Assembly (NCBI GenBank): GCA_905234145.1
Contig: CAJOGK010000012.1
Span: 1 to 55,363, forward strand
Origin: an uncultured Prevotella sp.
GTDB taxonomy: Bacteria > Bacteroidota > Bacteroidia > Bacteroidales > Bacteroidaceae
DNA length: 55,363 nt
Direction of reading: 5' to 3'
In this document: piece by piece, positions 17,952 to 27,990 of the stretch
How the letters are laid out: each line of letters begins with the position of its first letter
Position numbering within the stretch: position 1 is the stretch's first letter
The notes under the pieces: model-generated
Seen by the model: only the letters and a program-made list of their open reading frames with translations
The model's database searches: none
What the model was told of the DNA's origin: nothing
Position numbers and translations under genes: made by a program

Positions 17952-19250
17952 ATGATTTGGAATGAAACCGTTGAGTGTATGAATCGCGAGCAACTACGCG
18001 AGATACAGAGTCGCCGTTTGGTAAAAATGGCGGAGTATGTGTATTACAATACCCCTTTCTATCGTAAGAAGTTTCAGGAAATGGGACTCGAACCAGGCGA
18101 TATCAAGAGTATCGATGATATCGTGAAGTTGCCATTTACAAATAAACTTGATTTGCGTGACAACTATCCTTTCGGACTAGCTGCTGTACCGATGAGCCAG
18201 ATTGTTCGTATCCATGCTTCCAGTGGTACAACGGGTAAACCTGTTGTAGTGCTGTATACCCGTAAAGACCTTGCCATGTGGTCAGAGGCAATTTCTCGTG
18301 CTTTCACGGCTTATGGCGCTGGTAAGGATGATATTTTCCAGGTTGCTTATGGCTACGGCCTTTTTACTGGAGGTCTGGGCGCGCATGATGGTGCCACGAA
18401 TATCGGTGCCTCTGTTATTCCTATCTCTTCAGGTAATACCCAGAAGCAAATTACCCTAATGCATGACTTTGGTACAACGATTCTTTGTTGCACACCTTCT
18501 TATGCCATGTTCCTTGGTGAGGCCTTACAGGAGTGCGAATGGAGTCGTGATGAGTTTAAACTGAAGGTGGGCGTGTTTGGTGCTGAACCTTGGACAGAGA
18601 AAATGCGTGTAAAACTGGAGCAATCGCTGGGTATCAAAGCGTATGATATCTATGGCCTTTCTGAAATTGCAGGTCCTGGTGTGGGTTATGAGTGCGAACA
18701 CCAGTGTGGCACTCACCTGAACGAAGACCTCTTCTATCCGGAGATTCTTGATCCTAATACTGGTGAGCCATTGCCTGAGGGACAGTTTGGTGAACTGACC
18801 TTCACGCACCTTACCAAGGAGGGTATGCCTTTGTTGCGCTATCGTACCCACGATTTGACAGCCCTGCACTATGAAAAGTGCGCCTGTGGGCGTACGCTAG
18901 TTCGTATGGACCGTATTCTGGGTCGTTGCGATGATATGTTGATTATCCGTGGCGTGAATGTCTTCCCATCACAGATTGAGGATGTTATTCTGAAGCAGAA
19001 GGAGTACGAGCCTCACTTCCTCTTGACGGTTGACCGTGTGAATAATACCGATACCAGCGAACTGAAGGTTGAGGTGAAGGAGGAGTACTTCACTGACGAT
19101 ATGGCCACGATGGTAGGTTTGCAGCGTAAGCTCGAAGGTGAGTTGCGTAGTGTGATAGGCCTTGGCTTCAAGGTGAAGTTGGTTGAACCTAAGGGCATTG
19201 AGCGCTCTGAAGGTAAGGCTAAGCGTGTGATTGATAAACGTAATATATAA
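17952..19250 (+). CDS. Phenylacetate-CoA ligase family protein
   Basis: 432 residues, an AMP-forming acyl-CoA ligase. The ATP-binding motif is HASSGTTGKPVVVLYT (about 90-105). YDIYGLSEIAGPGVGYEC carries the adenylation motif, and the C-terminal domain has RCDDMLIIRGVNVFPSQIE. No paa degradation genes are near. In gut Bacteroidales this enzyme and an ACT-domain protein often form a pair, as here; it may activate aryl acids such as phenylacetate or indoleacetate. Exact substrate unknown. Confidence 0.92.
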   Translation: MIWNETVECMNREQLREIQSRRLVKMAEYVYYNTPFYRKKFQEMGLEPGDIKSIDDIVKLPFTNKLDLRDNYPFGLAAVPMSQIVRIHASSGTTGKPVVVLYTRKDLAMWSEAISRAFTAYGAGKDDIFQVAYGYGLFTGGLGAHDGATNIGASVIPISSGNTQKQITLMHDFGTTILCCTPSYAMFLGEALQECEWSRDEFKLKVGVFGAEPWTEKMRVKLEQSLGIKAYDIYGLSEIAGPGVGYECEHQCGTHLNEDLFYPEILDPNTGEPLPEGQFGELTFTHLTKEGMPLLRYRTHDLTALHYEKCACGRTLVRMDRILGRCDDMLIIRGVNVFPSQIEDVILKQKEYEPHFLLTVDRVNNTDTSELKVEVKEEYFTDDMATMVGLQRKLEGELRSVIGLGFKVKLVEPKGIERSEGKAKRVIDKRNI

Positions 19251-19272
19251 TAAGGTGTAAAATATAAGTAAT

Positions 19273-19698
19273 ATGAAGACAAAACAACTATCCATTTTCC
19301 TTGAGAACAAATCTGGTCGACTCACAGAGGTGACAGAAGCCTTGGGTGCAGCAGGTATTAATCTTTCAGCTATGAGTATCGCTGATAACAGCGACTTTGG
19401 TATTCTTCGTTGTATCGTGTCTGATCCTGAAAAAGCCTATACTGTACTGAAGGAGCAGCATTTTGCTGTGAAGATCACCGATGTTATTGGTTTCGTATGT
19501 CCCAACATCAGCGGTTCATTGGCTGTTGTACTGAAGCACCTGTCTGATAATGGGGTATTCATTGAGTATATGTATTCTTTCGCCAATGGCGATGTGGCAA
19601 CGGTGGTTATCCGTCCTACCGACTTGGATGCATGCGAGAAGATTCTTGCAGAGAAGAAGGTAGAACTGGTGACAGCTAATGACCTCTATGAATTATAA
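19273..19698 (+). CDS. Protein with two ACT domains
   Basis: 141 residues, no catalytic domain. Two ACT folds in a row: residues about 3-70 (QLSIFLENKSGRLTEVTEAL) and about 72-140 (IGFVCPNISGSLAVVLKHL). Such proteins bind amino acids or related small acids. It follows the ligase gene after 22 nt, so it may sense an aromatic amino acid or its arylacetate product and regulate the ligase; that is inference. Confidence 0.88.
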   Translation: MKTKQLSIFLENKSGRLTEVTEALGAAGINLSAMSIADNSDFGILRCIVSDPEKAYTVLKEQHFAVKITDVIGFVCPNISGSLAVVLKHLSDNGVFIEYMYSFANGDVATVVIRPTDLDACEKILAEKKVELVTANDLYEL

Positions 19699-19705
19699 AT
19701 TGCAT

Positions 19706-19750
19706 GAAACTGCAAAATTTCTGCCTAGAAATTTTGCAGTTTCACTTTTT
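19706..19750 (+). terminator. Perfect 17-bp hairpin terminator, overlapping the tRNA-Val promoter
   Basis: GAAACTGCAAAATTTCT (19706-19722) pairs perfectly with 19727-19743 around GCCT; a T-run follows. It ends the ligase/ACT unit. The right arm contains the TTTG of the next promoter. Confidence 0.88.
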
Positions 19751-19763
19751 TAATGTAACTTTG
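19733..19763 (+). promoter_or_regulatory. Promoter of tRNA-Val
   Basis: TTTG (19733-19736), a 19-nt spacer and TAACTTTG (19756-19763): full consensus, 21 nt before the tRNA. Its -33 element is part of the terminator stem. Confidence 0.85.
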
Positions 19764-19784
19764 CACCCGCAAAAGAGCAAACGA

Positions 19785-19859
19785 GGGCGCTTAGCTCAGC
19801 TGGTTTAGAGCATCTGCCTTACAAGCAGAGGGTCGGCGGTTCGAATCCGTCAGCGCCCA
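19785..19859 (+). tRNA. tRNA-Val (anticodon TAC)
   Basis: A full cloverleaf can be folded. Acceptor GGGCGCT pairs with AGCGCCC, the anticodon loop is CTTACAA between TCTGC and GCAGA, and the T arm has GGTTCGAATCC. Discriminator A; CCA is not encoded. Confidence 0.97.
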
Positions 19860-19883
19860 CAACACAAACAACTTGTTCATTAT

Positions 19884-19908
19884 CCGCAGCCGTTGAGGTT
19901 GCGGTTTT
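19884..19908 (+). terminator. Terminator of tRNA-Val
   Basis: CCGCAGCC pairs with GGTTGCGG (one G/T wobble) around GTTGA and is followed by TTTT. Confidence 0.8.
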
Positions 19909-19978
19909 GGGTTAAGAAAGCGCTTTTAGAATTAAGAATTGATAATTATCGAAATTTAGGAAAAGATTTTTAGGAAAC

Positions 19979-21325
19979 ATGGATTTGAATTTGCTGACCG
20001 CCATCTCGCCTATTGATGGACGTTACAGAAGTAAGACCGAACCTCTAGCCGCGTATTTCTCTGAATATGCCCTTATCAGATATAGAGTACGTGTGGAAAT
20101 CGAGTATTTTATTACCCTGTGCGAATTGCCGTTGCCACAACTGCAGGATATTGATCATGCTTGCTTTGAACTTCTTCGCGACATCTATCGTCAATTTACG
20201 ACGACTGATGCCCAGCGTGTGAAGGACATTGAAAAGGTAACCAACCACGATGTTAAGGCTGTAGAGTATTTCATTAAGGAGAAACTCGATGCGATTGGCG
20301 GTTTTGAAAAATATAAGGAGTTCATCCATTTCGGACTGACCTCACAGGATATCAATAACACCAGTGTGCCCCTTTCTGTCAAGGAAGCTTTAGAGCAGGT
20401 GTATTACCCCCTTGTAGAAGAACTGATTGAGCAGTTAAACGATTATGCTGAGCAGTGGAAGAACATCCCCATGCTCGCCAAGACTCATGGACAGCCAGCC
20501 TCTCCCACACGTCTGGGTAAGGAGGTGATGGTATATGTCTATCGTTTGGAAGAGCAGTTGCGCAGTTTGAAAGAGACGCCTGTGACTGCTAAGTTTGGTG
20601 GTGCAACAGGTAATTTCAACGCTCACCATGTAGCATATCCCCAGTACGACTGGCGTGAGTTTGGCAATAGCTTCGTGAGTGAGAAGCTGGGCCTTGAGCG
20701 CGAGCAGTTCACGACTCAGATTTCCAACTACGACTGGTTGGGTGCTATCTTCGATGCCATGCGTCGTATCAATACTATCGTCATCGACCTCGATCGCGAC
20801 TTCTGGATGTATATCTCTATGGATTATTTCAAGCAGAAGATCAAGGCTGGTGAGGTTGGTTCCAGTGCGATGCCACATAAGGTGAATCCCATTGACTACG
20901 AGAACTCTGAAGGTAATCTTGGCATTGCCAATGCGATTCTTCAGTTCCTGGCAGCAAAATTGCCAGTGAGTCGTTTGCAGCGTGATTTGACTGACTCTAC
21001 CGTGCTTCGTAATGTGGGTGTACCTATGGGTCATGCACTGATTGCTTTCCAGAGCACATTGAAAGGTCTTCGCAAGCTGATTCTCAACGAGGAAAAATTG
21101 CAGGAAGATCTCGACAATACATGGGCAGTGGTGGCTGAGGCTATCCAGACAATTTTGCGTCGTGAGGCTTATCCCAACCCTTATGAGACACTGAAGGCAC
21201 TCACACGTACCAATGAGAAACTGACAGGTGAGAAGATTCGTAACTTCATTGAAACGCTTGAGGTAAGTGAGGAGGTGAAGGAAGAGTTGCGTGCCATCAC
21301 ACCGGCTACGTATACTGGTATCTAA
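19979..21325 (+). CDS. purB: Adenylosuccinate lyase
   Basis: 448 residues. It acts twice in purine synthesis: it splits SAICAR and adenylosuccinate, releasing fumarate. The family signature GSSAMPHKVNPIDYENSEGN is present (about 300), with THGQPASPTRLG and TSQDINNT upstream. The start MDLNLLTAISPIDGRYRSKT is typical. Full length. No consensus promoter was seen directly upstream, so read-through from the tRNA unit is possible. Confidence 0.97.
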   Translation: MDLNLLTAISPIDGRYRSKTEPLAAYFSEYALIRYRVRVEIEYFITLCELPLPQLQDIDHACFELLRDIYRQFTTTDAQRVKDIEKVTNHDVKAVEYFIKEKLDAIGGFEKYKEFIHFGLTSQDINNTSVPLSVKEALEQVYYPLVEELIEQLNDYAEQWKNIPMLAKTHGQPASPTRLGKEVMVYVYRLEEQLRSLKETPVTAKFGGATGNFNAHHVAYPQYDWREFGNSFVSEKLGLEREQFTTQISNYDWLGAIFDAMRRINTIVIDLDRDFWMYISMDYFKQKIKAGEVGSSAMPHKVNPIDYENSEGNLGIANAILQFLAAKLPVSRLQRDLTDSTVLRNVGVPMGHALIAFQSTLKGLRKLILNEEKLQEDLDNTWAVVAEAIQTILRREAYPNPYETLKALTRTNEKLTGEKIRNFIETLEVSEEVKEELRAITPATYTGI

Positions 21326-21379
21326 CAACCATAAACGAGAGAAAAAAGAAAGTAAGAACAATTTAAAGTAGAAAAGACT

Positions 21380-22732
21380 ATGGATTTCGAGAACAACGAC
21401 AAGAAGCAGGAAGAAACCTCACAAGATGGTTTCCAGAAAGAATTCCGTCCGGGCCGTTCACCACGTCCCCGTATTCACACAGCGGCGCGTCCAGCCTATG
21501 AGCGCCCTAACAACTATCGCAGTAATAATGACGAAGGAGGATTCCGTCCCGAGGGATTCGGCGCTGGTCTGCAGAGTAATGCCTCTCAGCAGCATGGCGG
21601 CTATCGTCCACGTAACAACTATAATAATAATGGTGAGGGCTATCAGCCTCGTCAGAGTTATGGTCAGCGTCCTCAGGGTGGTTATAGCCAGCGCCCTCAA
21701 CAGGGTGGTTATGGTCAGCGTCCTCAGGGTGGTTACAGCCAGCGCCCTCAACAGGGTGGTTATAACCAACGTCCTCAACAGGGCGGTTATGGTCAGCGTC
21801 CTCAACAGGGTGGTTATGGCCAGCGTCCTCAGCAGGGTGGTTATGGTCGTCCTCAACAAGGCGGTTATGGTCGTCCTCAGCAGGGTGGTTACAACAAGCC
21901 TTATGGTGGCGGTTTCAAGAAAGGTCCTCGTCAGCACACCGCTGATTACGATCCCAATGCAAAGTATTCAATGAAGAAGCGCATTGAGTATAAGGAAATC
22001 AACTACGATCCCAACGAGCCCCTTCGTTTGAATAAGTTCCTGGCTAATGCAGGTGTTTGCAGCCGTCGCGAGGCTGATGAATTCATCCAGGCTGGTGTTG
22101 TAACCGTTAATGGTGAGATTGTAACTGAGTTGGGTACCAAGATTCTGCGTACTGACGAGGTGAAGTTCCACGACCAGCCTGTTAGCATCGAGAAGAAGGT
22201 ATATGTGCTCCTCAACAAGCCAAAGGATTATGTAACCACCAGCGATGATCCTCAGCAGCGTAAGACTGTGATGGATCTCGTAAAGAATGCTTGTCCTGAG
22301 CGCATCTATCCTGTAGGTCGTCTCGACCGCAATACCACAGGTGTGCTGCTGCTCACCAATGATGGTGATTTGGCTTCTAAGCTCACACATCCTAAGTATT
22401 TGAAGAAGAAGATCTATCACGTCTATCTTGATAAGAACGTGACCGCTCGCGACCTGCAGCAGATTGCTGAGGGTATCCAGTTGGAGGATGGTGAAATCAA
22501 GGCTGATGATGTGCAGTACGCTCATCCTACTGATAAAAAGCAGGTGGGTATCGAGATTCACTCTGGCAAGAACCGCATCGTTCGTCGTATCTTCGAGAGT
22601 CTGGGGTATCGCGTACAGAAACTCGATCGTGTACAGTTTGCTGGTTTGACCAAGAAGAACTTGAAGCGTGGTGATTGGCGTTACCTCACAGAAGAGGAAG
22701 TTGATCGTTTAAGAATGGGAGCTTACGAGTAA
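21380..22732 (+). CDS. 23S rRNA pseudouridine synthase (RluB/RsuA family) with long Q/G/Y/R-rich N-terminal tail
   Basis: 450 residues. The C-terminal half is a normal RluB-type enzyme: S4 RNA-binding domain (LRLNKFLANAGVCSRREADEF, about 210-255) and catalytic domain with PVGRLDRNTTGVLLLTNDG (catalytic Asp) and KNRIVRRIFESLGY. The first 205 residues are disordered; residues about 90-180 are eleven or so copies of a unit like QRPQQGGYG. Such tails bind RNA and can drive condensates. The DNA repeats are in multiples of 3, so length changes would keep the frame. The neighbours are purB and asnS. Confidence 0.93.
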   Translation: MDFENNDKKQEETSQDGFQKEFRPGRSPRPRIHTAARPAYERPNNYRSNNDEGGFRPEGFGAGLQSNASQQHGGYRPRNNYNNNGEGYQPRQSYGQRPQGGYSQRPQQGGYGQRPQGGYSQRPQQGGYNQRPQQGGYGQRPQQGGYGQRPQQGGYGRPQQGGYGRPQQGGYNKPYGGGFKKGPRQHTADYDPNAKYSMKKRIEYKEINYDPNEPLRLNKFLANAGVCSRREADEFIQAGVVTVNGEIVTELGTKILRTDEVKFHDQPVSIEKKVYVLLNKPKDYVTTSDDPQQRKTVMDLVKNACPERIYPVGRLDRNTTGVLLLTNDGDLASKLTHPKYLKKKIYHVYLDKNVTARDLQQIAEGIQLEDGEIKADDVQYAHPTDKKQVGIEIHSGKNRIVRRIFESLGYRVQKLDRVQFAGLTKKNLKRGDWRYLTEEEVDRLRMGAYE

Positions 22733-22745
22733 TTGACAATTGAAA

Positions 22746-24182
22746 ATGAAGAGAACAAAGATTATCGATGTGCTGCAAAGCACAGAATATGGAAAGGAGA
22801 TTTGCGTAAAGGGCTGGGTGCGCACGCACCGCAGCTCTAAAGCTGTTGACTTTATCGCTCTGAACGATGGTTCAACCATTAAGAACGTACAGGTAGTAGT
22901 TGATCCAAGTAAGTTCGATGAGGATTTGTTGAAGCAGATCACTACAGGTGCTTGTATCTGTGTTCAGGGTACGCTCGTTGAGAGCCAGGGTGCAGGTCAG
23001 AGCAGTGAGATTCAGGCTACGGCTCTGGAGATTTATGGTCTCTGCGACAATACCTATCCCATGCAGAAGAAGGGCCAGAGCTTCGAGGTGATGCGTAAGA
23101 ATGCCCACATGCGTCTGCGTACCAATACCTTTGGTGCCGTTATGCGTATTCGTCATAACATGGCGATGGCTATTCATACTTATTTCCATGAGCATGGTTT
23201 CTTCTATTTCCACACCCCACTGATTACGGCCAGTGATTGTGAGGGCGCAGGTAACATGTTCCAAGTAACCACCAAGAACCTCTATGATCTGAAGAAGGAC
23301 GAGCAGGGTAAGATCATCTATGATGATGATTTCTTTGGCGAGCAGACCTCGCTGACTGTATCTGGTCAGTTGGAAGGCGAGCTTGGCGCTACAGCCCTTG
23401 GTGCTATCTATACCTTCGGACCTACTTTCCGTGCAGAGAACAGCAACACACCTCGTCACTTGGCAGAGTTCTGGATGGTAGAGCCTGAGGTTGCTTTCCT
23501 CGATCAGGAGGAGTTGATGGATCTTGAGGAAGACTTTATCAAATATTGTGTACGTTGGGCACTCGACAACTGTAAGGACGACCTGCAGTTCCTGAATCAG
23601 ATGATCGATAAGACTCTCATCACTCGTTTGGAGGGTGTACTCAAGGAAACCTTCGTTCGCTTGCCTTATACAGAGGGTATCAACATCCTGCAGGAGGCTA
23701 TCAAGAATGGTAAGAAGTTCGAGTTTCCTTGCAACTGGGGTGATGACCTCGCTTCAGAGCACGAGCGCTACCTTGTAGAGGAGCACTTCAAGAAACCAGT
23801 TATTATGACTGATTATCCTCGTGCTTTCAAGTCGTTCTATATGAAGCAGAACGAGCCTCAGGGTGAAGGTTCTATCGGTTACAAGGGTGCTGTTGCGCCT
23901 GGTCCTACCATGCAGGGTACAGATGTGCTGTTCCCACAGATTGGTGAGATTATTGGTGGTTCTGTCCGTGAGGAGAGCTACGACAAGTTGATGGCTGAGA
24001 TTAAACGTCGCGATATGGATATGACCCACCTCTGGTGGTATATCGATACCCGTCGTTGGGGTACTTGTCCTCATGCTGGTTTTGGACTTGGCTTTGAGCG
24101 CCTCATCCTTTTTGTGACAGGTATGCAGAACATCCGTGACGTCATCCCGTTCCCGAGAACGCCAAAGAGTGCCGAGTTCTAA
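22746..24182 (+). CDS. asnS: Asparaginyl-tRNA synthetase
   Basis: 478 residues, class IIb. An OB-fold anticodon-binding domain ([12 protein letters not shown], then [21 protein letters not shown]) is followed by the catalytic core: [22 protein letters not shown] (motif 2 region) and [27 protein letters not shown] (motif 3). I use ATG 22746; the open frame extends to a TTG at 22740, six bases upstream, which is less likely. It starts 13 nt after the RluB-type gene. Confidence 0.96.
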   Translation: MKRTKIIDVLQSTEYGKEICVKGWVRTHRSSKAVDFIALNDGSTIKNVQVVVDPSKFDEDLLKQITTGACICVQGTLVESQGAGQSSEIQATALEIYGLCDNTYPMQKKGQSFEVMRKNAHMRLRTNTFGAVMRIRHNMAMAIHTYFHEHGFFYFHTPLITASDCEGAGNMFQVTTKNLYDLKKDEQGKIIYDDDFFGEQTSLTVSGQLEGELGATALGAIYTFGPTFRAENSNTPRHLAEFWMVEPEVAFLDQEELMDLEEDFIKYCVRWALDNCKDDLQFLNQMIDKTLITRLEGVLKETFVRLPYTEGINILQEAIKNGKKFEFPCNWGDDLASEHERYLVEEHFKKPVIMTDYPRAFKSFYMKQNEPQGEGSIGYKGAVAPGPTMQGTDVLFPQIGEIIGGSVREESYDKLMAEIKRRDMDMTHLWWYIDTRRWGTCPHAGFGLGFERLILFVTGMQNIRDVIPFPRTPKSAEF

Positions 24183-24191
24183 GGATTTTTA

Positions 24192-24268
24192 TTTGTCTAA
24201 GGAATTTAGGAATCTAGGAATTTATTGCTGTCGCATAGCAATTTTCCTTGATTCCTAGATTCCTTAGA
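24192..24268. repeat. Hairpin element with arms of 8-nt repeats
   Basis: Outer TCTAAGGA (24196-24203) pairs with TCCTTAGA (24261-24268). The left arm is three 8-nt units (TAAGGAAT, TTAGGAAT, CTAGGAAT) that pair with their complements on the right. The tip is a separate hairpin, ATTGCT and AGCAAT around GTCGCAT. The architecture is that of 42329-42440. It lies between converging asnS and cvfB and may serve as a terminator for both, though T-runs are short. Confidence 0.8.
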
Positions 24269-24275
24269 AATATTA

Positions 24276-25118
24276 TTAAACCAATCTTATTCCTTCCTCA
24301 GAAATGGTGATGAGTCGGCGCTTATATAGATCGCCGATAGCCTTCTTATAAGCTTTCTTTGAAACCTGAAAGCGATCGTAAATCAGTTCTGCAGGCGATT
24401 TGTCGCCTAAGTTGCAATAGCCGTCGTTCTCGTAGAGATAACGTAGCAGTACTTCTGCAAAGTCGAGTGTCTGCTGGCGACCTGTCTGCTGAAGAACGAT
24501 ATCGATTTTTCCATCCTGACGTACATGGTCTACGTAAGCCTTGAGTTTCTGCCCGCTGTGAAGAGGTTGGAAAATCTGGTTCTCATAGATGAGGCCTTGG
24601 AATTTGTTGTTCACGATGACCTTGAATCCCAAATCTGTCTTCTGCCACACAAGGATATCCACCTCTGTGCCATGCTGGAGCGAAGGCAGGTCGTTGATGG
24701 TAGGGATAATCAATTGCTTCTCCACCTTGGCGGTTGCCATCAGACGGTAGCTGTCTTCATCCACCTTAATATATACAATGTGTCGCTGCCCTTGTTCCAT
24801 GCGTTTTTTTTGTTCACGGAAGGGACAGAAGAGATCCTTCATCAAGCCCCATTTCAGAAAAGCTCCATATTGATTTACCCAAGCCACTTCCAGACTGGCA
24901 AATTCGCCTACCTTGGCGTAAGGATGTTCTGTGGTGGCCACTGGGCGCTCTTCCTGATCCAGATAGATAAATACTTCTATCTCGTCGCCTATGTGCATGT
25001 CTTTTGTTACATAGCGCTGAGGCAGCAGAATTTCGCCTTCATCGCCGCCATCCAAATACAGTCCGAAATCAACGGACTTCACAATTTTCAAAGTGTTGTA
25101 GTCTCCGAGGGCAAGCAT
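24276..25118 (-). CDS. S1-domain RNA-binding protein, CvfB family
   Basis: 280 residues. Three S1-like OB folds (about 1-65, 70-135 and 140-215; [22 protein letters not shown] starts the first) are followed by a winged helix ([25 protein letters not shown], then [17 protein letters not shown]), the order known for CvfB/YitL. CvfB affects virulence gene expression in staphylococci; here its RNA targets are unknown. The start overlaps the end of lolD by 31 nt. A shorter start is not supported, because residues 1-20 belong to the first fold. Confidence 0.9.
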   Translation of the reverse strand: MLALGDYNTLKIVKSVDFGLYLDGGDEGEILLPQRYVTKDMHIGDEIEVFIYLDQEERPVATTEHPYAKVGEFASLEVAWVNQYGAFLKWGLMKDLFCPFREQKKRMEQGQRHIVYIKVDEDSYRLMATAKVEKQLIIPTINDLPSLQHGTEVDILVWQKTDLGFKVIVNNKFQGLIYENQIFQPLHSGQKLKAYVDHVRQDGKIDIVLQQTGRQQTLDFAEVLLRYLYENDGYCNLGDKSPAELIYDRFQVSKKAYKKAIGDLYKRRLITISEEGIRLV

Positions 25119-25762
25119 ATTAATCCGTCTTTTAAGTGAATGGTACGGTCAGTTATCGAAGCCAGTTCCTCATCGTGGGTCACGATGACGAAGGTCTGAC
25201 CAAACTTATCGCGCAGGTCGAAGAAAAGCTGATGGAGCTCGGCCTTGTTCTGACTGTCGAGCGAACCAGAGGGTTCATCAGCGAGAATCACAGCAGGGTT
25301 ATTTACCAATGCACGCGCCACAGCAACACGCTGTTTCTCACCACCTGATAGTTCGTTGGGCTTATGACTCGCACGATCGCTCAGTCCCATGAATGCCAGC
25401 AGTTCTTTGGCGCGCTCCTTGGCCTGTTTAGGTGATACACCAGCAATATAAGCTGGAATCATGATGTTTTCGATAGCTGTAAACTCTGGCAACAACTGGT
25501 GGAACTGGAACACGAAACCCAGATGCTGATTACGGAAATCAGACATTTTCTTGGTTGATAGCTTGCTGGTATCGATGCCATCGACACATACAATGCCGCT
25601 ATCAGGCCGATCCAGCGTGCCGATAATTTGAAGCAGGGTGGTCTTGCCGGCGCCTGATGGGCCAACGATACTGACTACCTCGCCTTTGTCAATATGCAGG
25701 TCGATGCCTTTCAGCACCTGCAGCGAGCCAAAACTCTTGGTTATATTCTTAATATCAATCAT
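25088..25762 (-). CDS. lolD: Lipoprotein-release ABC transporter ATP-binding protein
   Basis: 224 residues, cytoplasmic ATPase of the LolCDE complex that extracts lipoproteins from the inner membrane. Walker A is [12 protein letters not shown] (about 35-46), the signature is [15 protein letters not shown] (about 140), Walker B is [12 protein letters not shown] and the H-loop is IVTHDEEL. The permease gene is not in the window. MacB-type ATPases look alike, so the Lol role is likely but not proven. It overlaps both neighbours: 8 nt with the antiporter gene and 31 nt with cvfB. Confidence 0.88.
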   Translation of the reverse strand: MIDIKNITKSFGSLQVLKGIDLHIDKGEVVSIVGPSGAGKTTLLQIIGTLDRPDSGIVCVDGIDTSKLSTKKMSDFRNQHLGFVFQFHQLLPEFTAIENIMIPAYIAGVSPKQAKERAKELLAFMGLSDRASHKPNELSGGEKQRVAVARALVNNPAVILADEPSGSLDSQNKAELHQLFFDLRDKFGQTFVIVTHDEELASITDRTIHLKDGLICLPSETTTL

Positions 25763-27899
25763 TCTTTTTCCTTTTTCTTCTTACTTCTTCTAACTTCTTC
25801 AATATCCAATCGTAGATACTCTTTTCCTCATGGTGCTGGGCCTCTGTGAAGCTCATGCGATCCTCCTTCTGGTTACCAAACTGGTCGGGGAAGATAATCA
25901 TCAGGTTTTTGCCCGAGAAAAATTTCTGCAACTCGTCAGGCAAGCGCTCCAGGGCATTCTTATACGAGATGGTTCCTTTACGGGCAGTAATTACCACCAG
26001 CAGTTGGTCTTCTGATATGTTTGCTGCTAACTTAGGCAACTCGTTCCAATGATTCATCTCCGTGTATTCAGAACGTACATGCGGATGACGGTTGTTGATG
26101 TATTGTGCAATCAGTGCCAGCGATTCGCTGCGCCCATGGAACTGGATGCGACAATCCAATTGTCCAGCCAGTCTGCTCAAACGCTCCATCCAGCGATGGA
26201 AACCTGGTTCAAACTCGGCCCTGGAAGGCACAGCTACATGGATGCGACGCAAGGTTGACAATGGCTGTACAAAACGTGTTAGTACAATCTGGCGATTCAA
26301 GCCATTATACAAACTTTGGATAAACTCACCCCAGAACCTTGGGTTGATGTCCGTATGCACGTGCATACCCATGATAATCTCAGAGCATGCGAACTCCCTG
26401 AAGGCGTGTTTGATACCGTTGGCGATATTCGTTGCCAAGCGCACTTGTGTTTGTACCTTCACTTCCGAGGCACTCGCCTGTTGCTGTAGCTTCTCCAGTA
26501 ATCGTAAACCTTCTATGCGTGCTTTATTGCTGTTTTGATCATCGTACACTACATTCAGTGCCACCAAGTCGCGATTCAGTCGCTGGTTTCGCATCAGCAT
26601 CGACAGATAGAGCAGTTGTGGTGCAATTTCTGGATATTTCACGCAGACCAAAATTTTCTCGTCGTCGTCTTTTGGCAGTTCTGCCTGTAAGTGCGATTTC
26701 TCTTGGATGATAATCTGCTTTGAGGCATGTTCCGTCATCATCGAACTGATGACACAGGTAAACAGAATCATCATCACCACACCGTTGAGCATATCGTCGC
26801 TCACCAGATATACGCCAGGTGCCACCTCCAGTCGCATGCCTACCATCACCATTGCGATGGCACCGGCAGCATGGGCCGAAGTCAGTCCGAACATCATATT
26901 GCCATCGGCCTTCGAGAGTCGGAAGATGAGGCTCGAGATATAGGCTGCAGCCGCTTTTCCAAAGGTACCGAAGAAGACGATAAGCGTTACAATCCATACC
27001 ATTTCCATACTGGAGAACAGGGTGCGCACGTTGATGAGCATACCCACACCTATCAGGAAGTAGGGAATAAACAGGGCATTACCGATAAACTCGATGCGAT
27101 TCATCAGTGGCGACACCTGAGGGATATACCTATTTAATATAAGACCAGAGAAGAAGGCGCCAAAGATACCCTCGATACCAATCAGAGAGGTGAGTGCCGC
27201 ACTGAGGAACATCACGCCCAGTACGAAGATATACTGCATTACGGCATCGCTGTATCGACGCAGGAAATAGCGTGTCAGTTTGGGAATCAGCCAAATGCTA
27301 CCAGCACAGAAGGCTGCAAATTTCAATACGAAATCCAGCCAGAACAGCCAGTTGCTGTCTTTGCTATACGAGCCCGACAATGCTGCCAGCATCACCAGGG
27401 CCATAAATAGCGATATCATCGACGAGCCTACACTCAGGGCCACACTCGAATAGCGCTGCAAACCGTAGCGTCCGATAATAGGGTAGGCCACCAATGTGTT
27501 TGAGGCCATGATACAACCCAGTAAGAATGAGGCCGGAGCCGAATAGTCAAGGATAGCCATCGCCATCACATACGTCAGGATGAGTGGCACAAAACAAGTC
27601 AGCAGTCCAAATATCATGAAGCGTGCCGAGTTTTTCTTCACGCCCTCCATGTCCATCTCCAGTCCTGCCAGGAACATGATGTAATAAAGTCCCACACGTC
27701 CGAAGAGTTCAAACGAGTTGTCGCGCTCCAGGATATTGAAGCCATATTTCCCGATGACGACACCTGCCAGCACCATGCCGATGATATGCGGAATGCGCAA
27801 CTTACTCATTACGATCGGGGCGAACAGAATGATCATTAACACCACAAAGAAGATGAGTGTGGGGTCAGTAATCGGTAAATATGATGCTAAAATTCTCAT
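25755..27899 (-). CDS. Cation:proton antiporter (CPA2/KefB type) with cytoplasmic domain
   Basis: 714 residues. The first 400 hold about 12 membrane helices of the Na+/H+ exchanger fold ([35 protein letters not shown]). The last 300 residues form a soluble region with universal-stress-like folds ([29 protein letters not shown]). The tail is basic (RRKRKK), encoded by A/G-rich short repeats. I start at ATG 27899; the open frame goes on upstream to 27962 but passes through the promoter. Leader is only a few bases. Ion specificity cannot be told. Confidence 0.9.
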   Translation of the reverse strand: MRILASYLPITDPTLIFFVVLMIILFAPIVMSKLRIPHIIGMVLAGVVIGKYGFNILERDNSFELFGRVGLYYIMFLAGLEMDMEGVKKNSARFMIFGLLTCFVPLILTYVMAMAILDYSAPASFLLGCIMASNTLVAYPIIGRYGLQRYSSVALSVGSSMISLFMALVMLAALSGSYSKDSNWLFWLDFVLKFAAFCAGSIWLIPKLTRYFLRRYSDAVMQYIFVLGVMFLSAALTSLIGIEGIFGAFFSGLILNRYIPQVSPLMNRIEFIGNALFIPYFLIGVGMLINVRTLFSSMEMVWIVTLIVFFGTFGKAAAAYISSLIFRLSKADGNMMFGLTSAHAAGAIAMVMVGMRLEVAPGVYLVSDDMLNGVVMMILFTCVISSMMTEHASKQIIIQEKSHLQAELPKDDDEKILVCVKYPEIAPQLLYLSMLMRNQRLNRDLVALNVVYDDQNSNKARIEGLRLLEKLQQQASASEVKVQTQVRLATNIANGIKHAFREFACSEIIMGMHVHTDINPRFWGEFIQSLYNGLNRQIVLTRFVQPLSTLRRIHVAVPSRAEFEPGFHRWMERLSRLAGQLDCRIQFHGRSESLALIAQYINNRHPHVRSEYTEMNHWNELPKLAANISEDQLLVVITARKGTISYKNALERLPDELQKFFSGKNLMIIFPDQFGNQKEDRMSFTEAQHHEEKSIYDWILKKLEEVRRKRKKND

Positions 27900-27907
27900 T
27901 TCGGCTA

Positions 27908-27938
27908 CAAAGGTAGCAGATTTTTTTCTATTTACAAA
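27908..27938 (-). promoter_or_regulatory. Promoter of the antiporter-lolD-cvfB operon
   Basis: TTTG (27935-27938), a 19-nt spacer, TACCTTTG (27908-27915). Only 8 nt separate it from ATG 27899. Confidence 0.85.
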
Positions 27939-27947
27939 AAAAATGTC

Positions 27948-27955
27948 TACCTTTG
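27948..27955 (+). promoter_or_regulatory. -7 element (TACCTTTG) of asd
   Basis: Exact match, 35 nt before the asd ATG. Its -33 region overlaps the antiporter promoter on the other strand. Confidence 0.7.
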
Positions 27956-27990
27956 CAGCCAAATTGTAATCAATTTAAAGCTTTAGACAG

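Noticed and set aside
21650..21900. CRISPR-like repeat array
   Set aside because: The repeats are coding, contiguous and without spacers.
21426..21974. 182- and 159-codon frames over the QGGY repeat region
   Set aside because: They are long only because the repeats lack stops in all frames; the composition is that of shadow frames.
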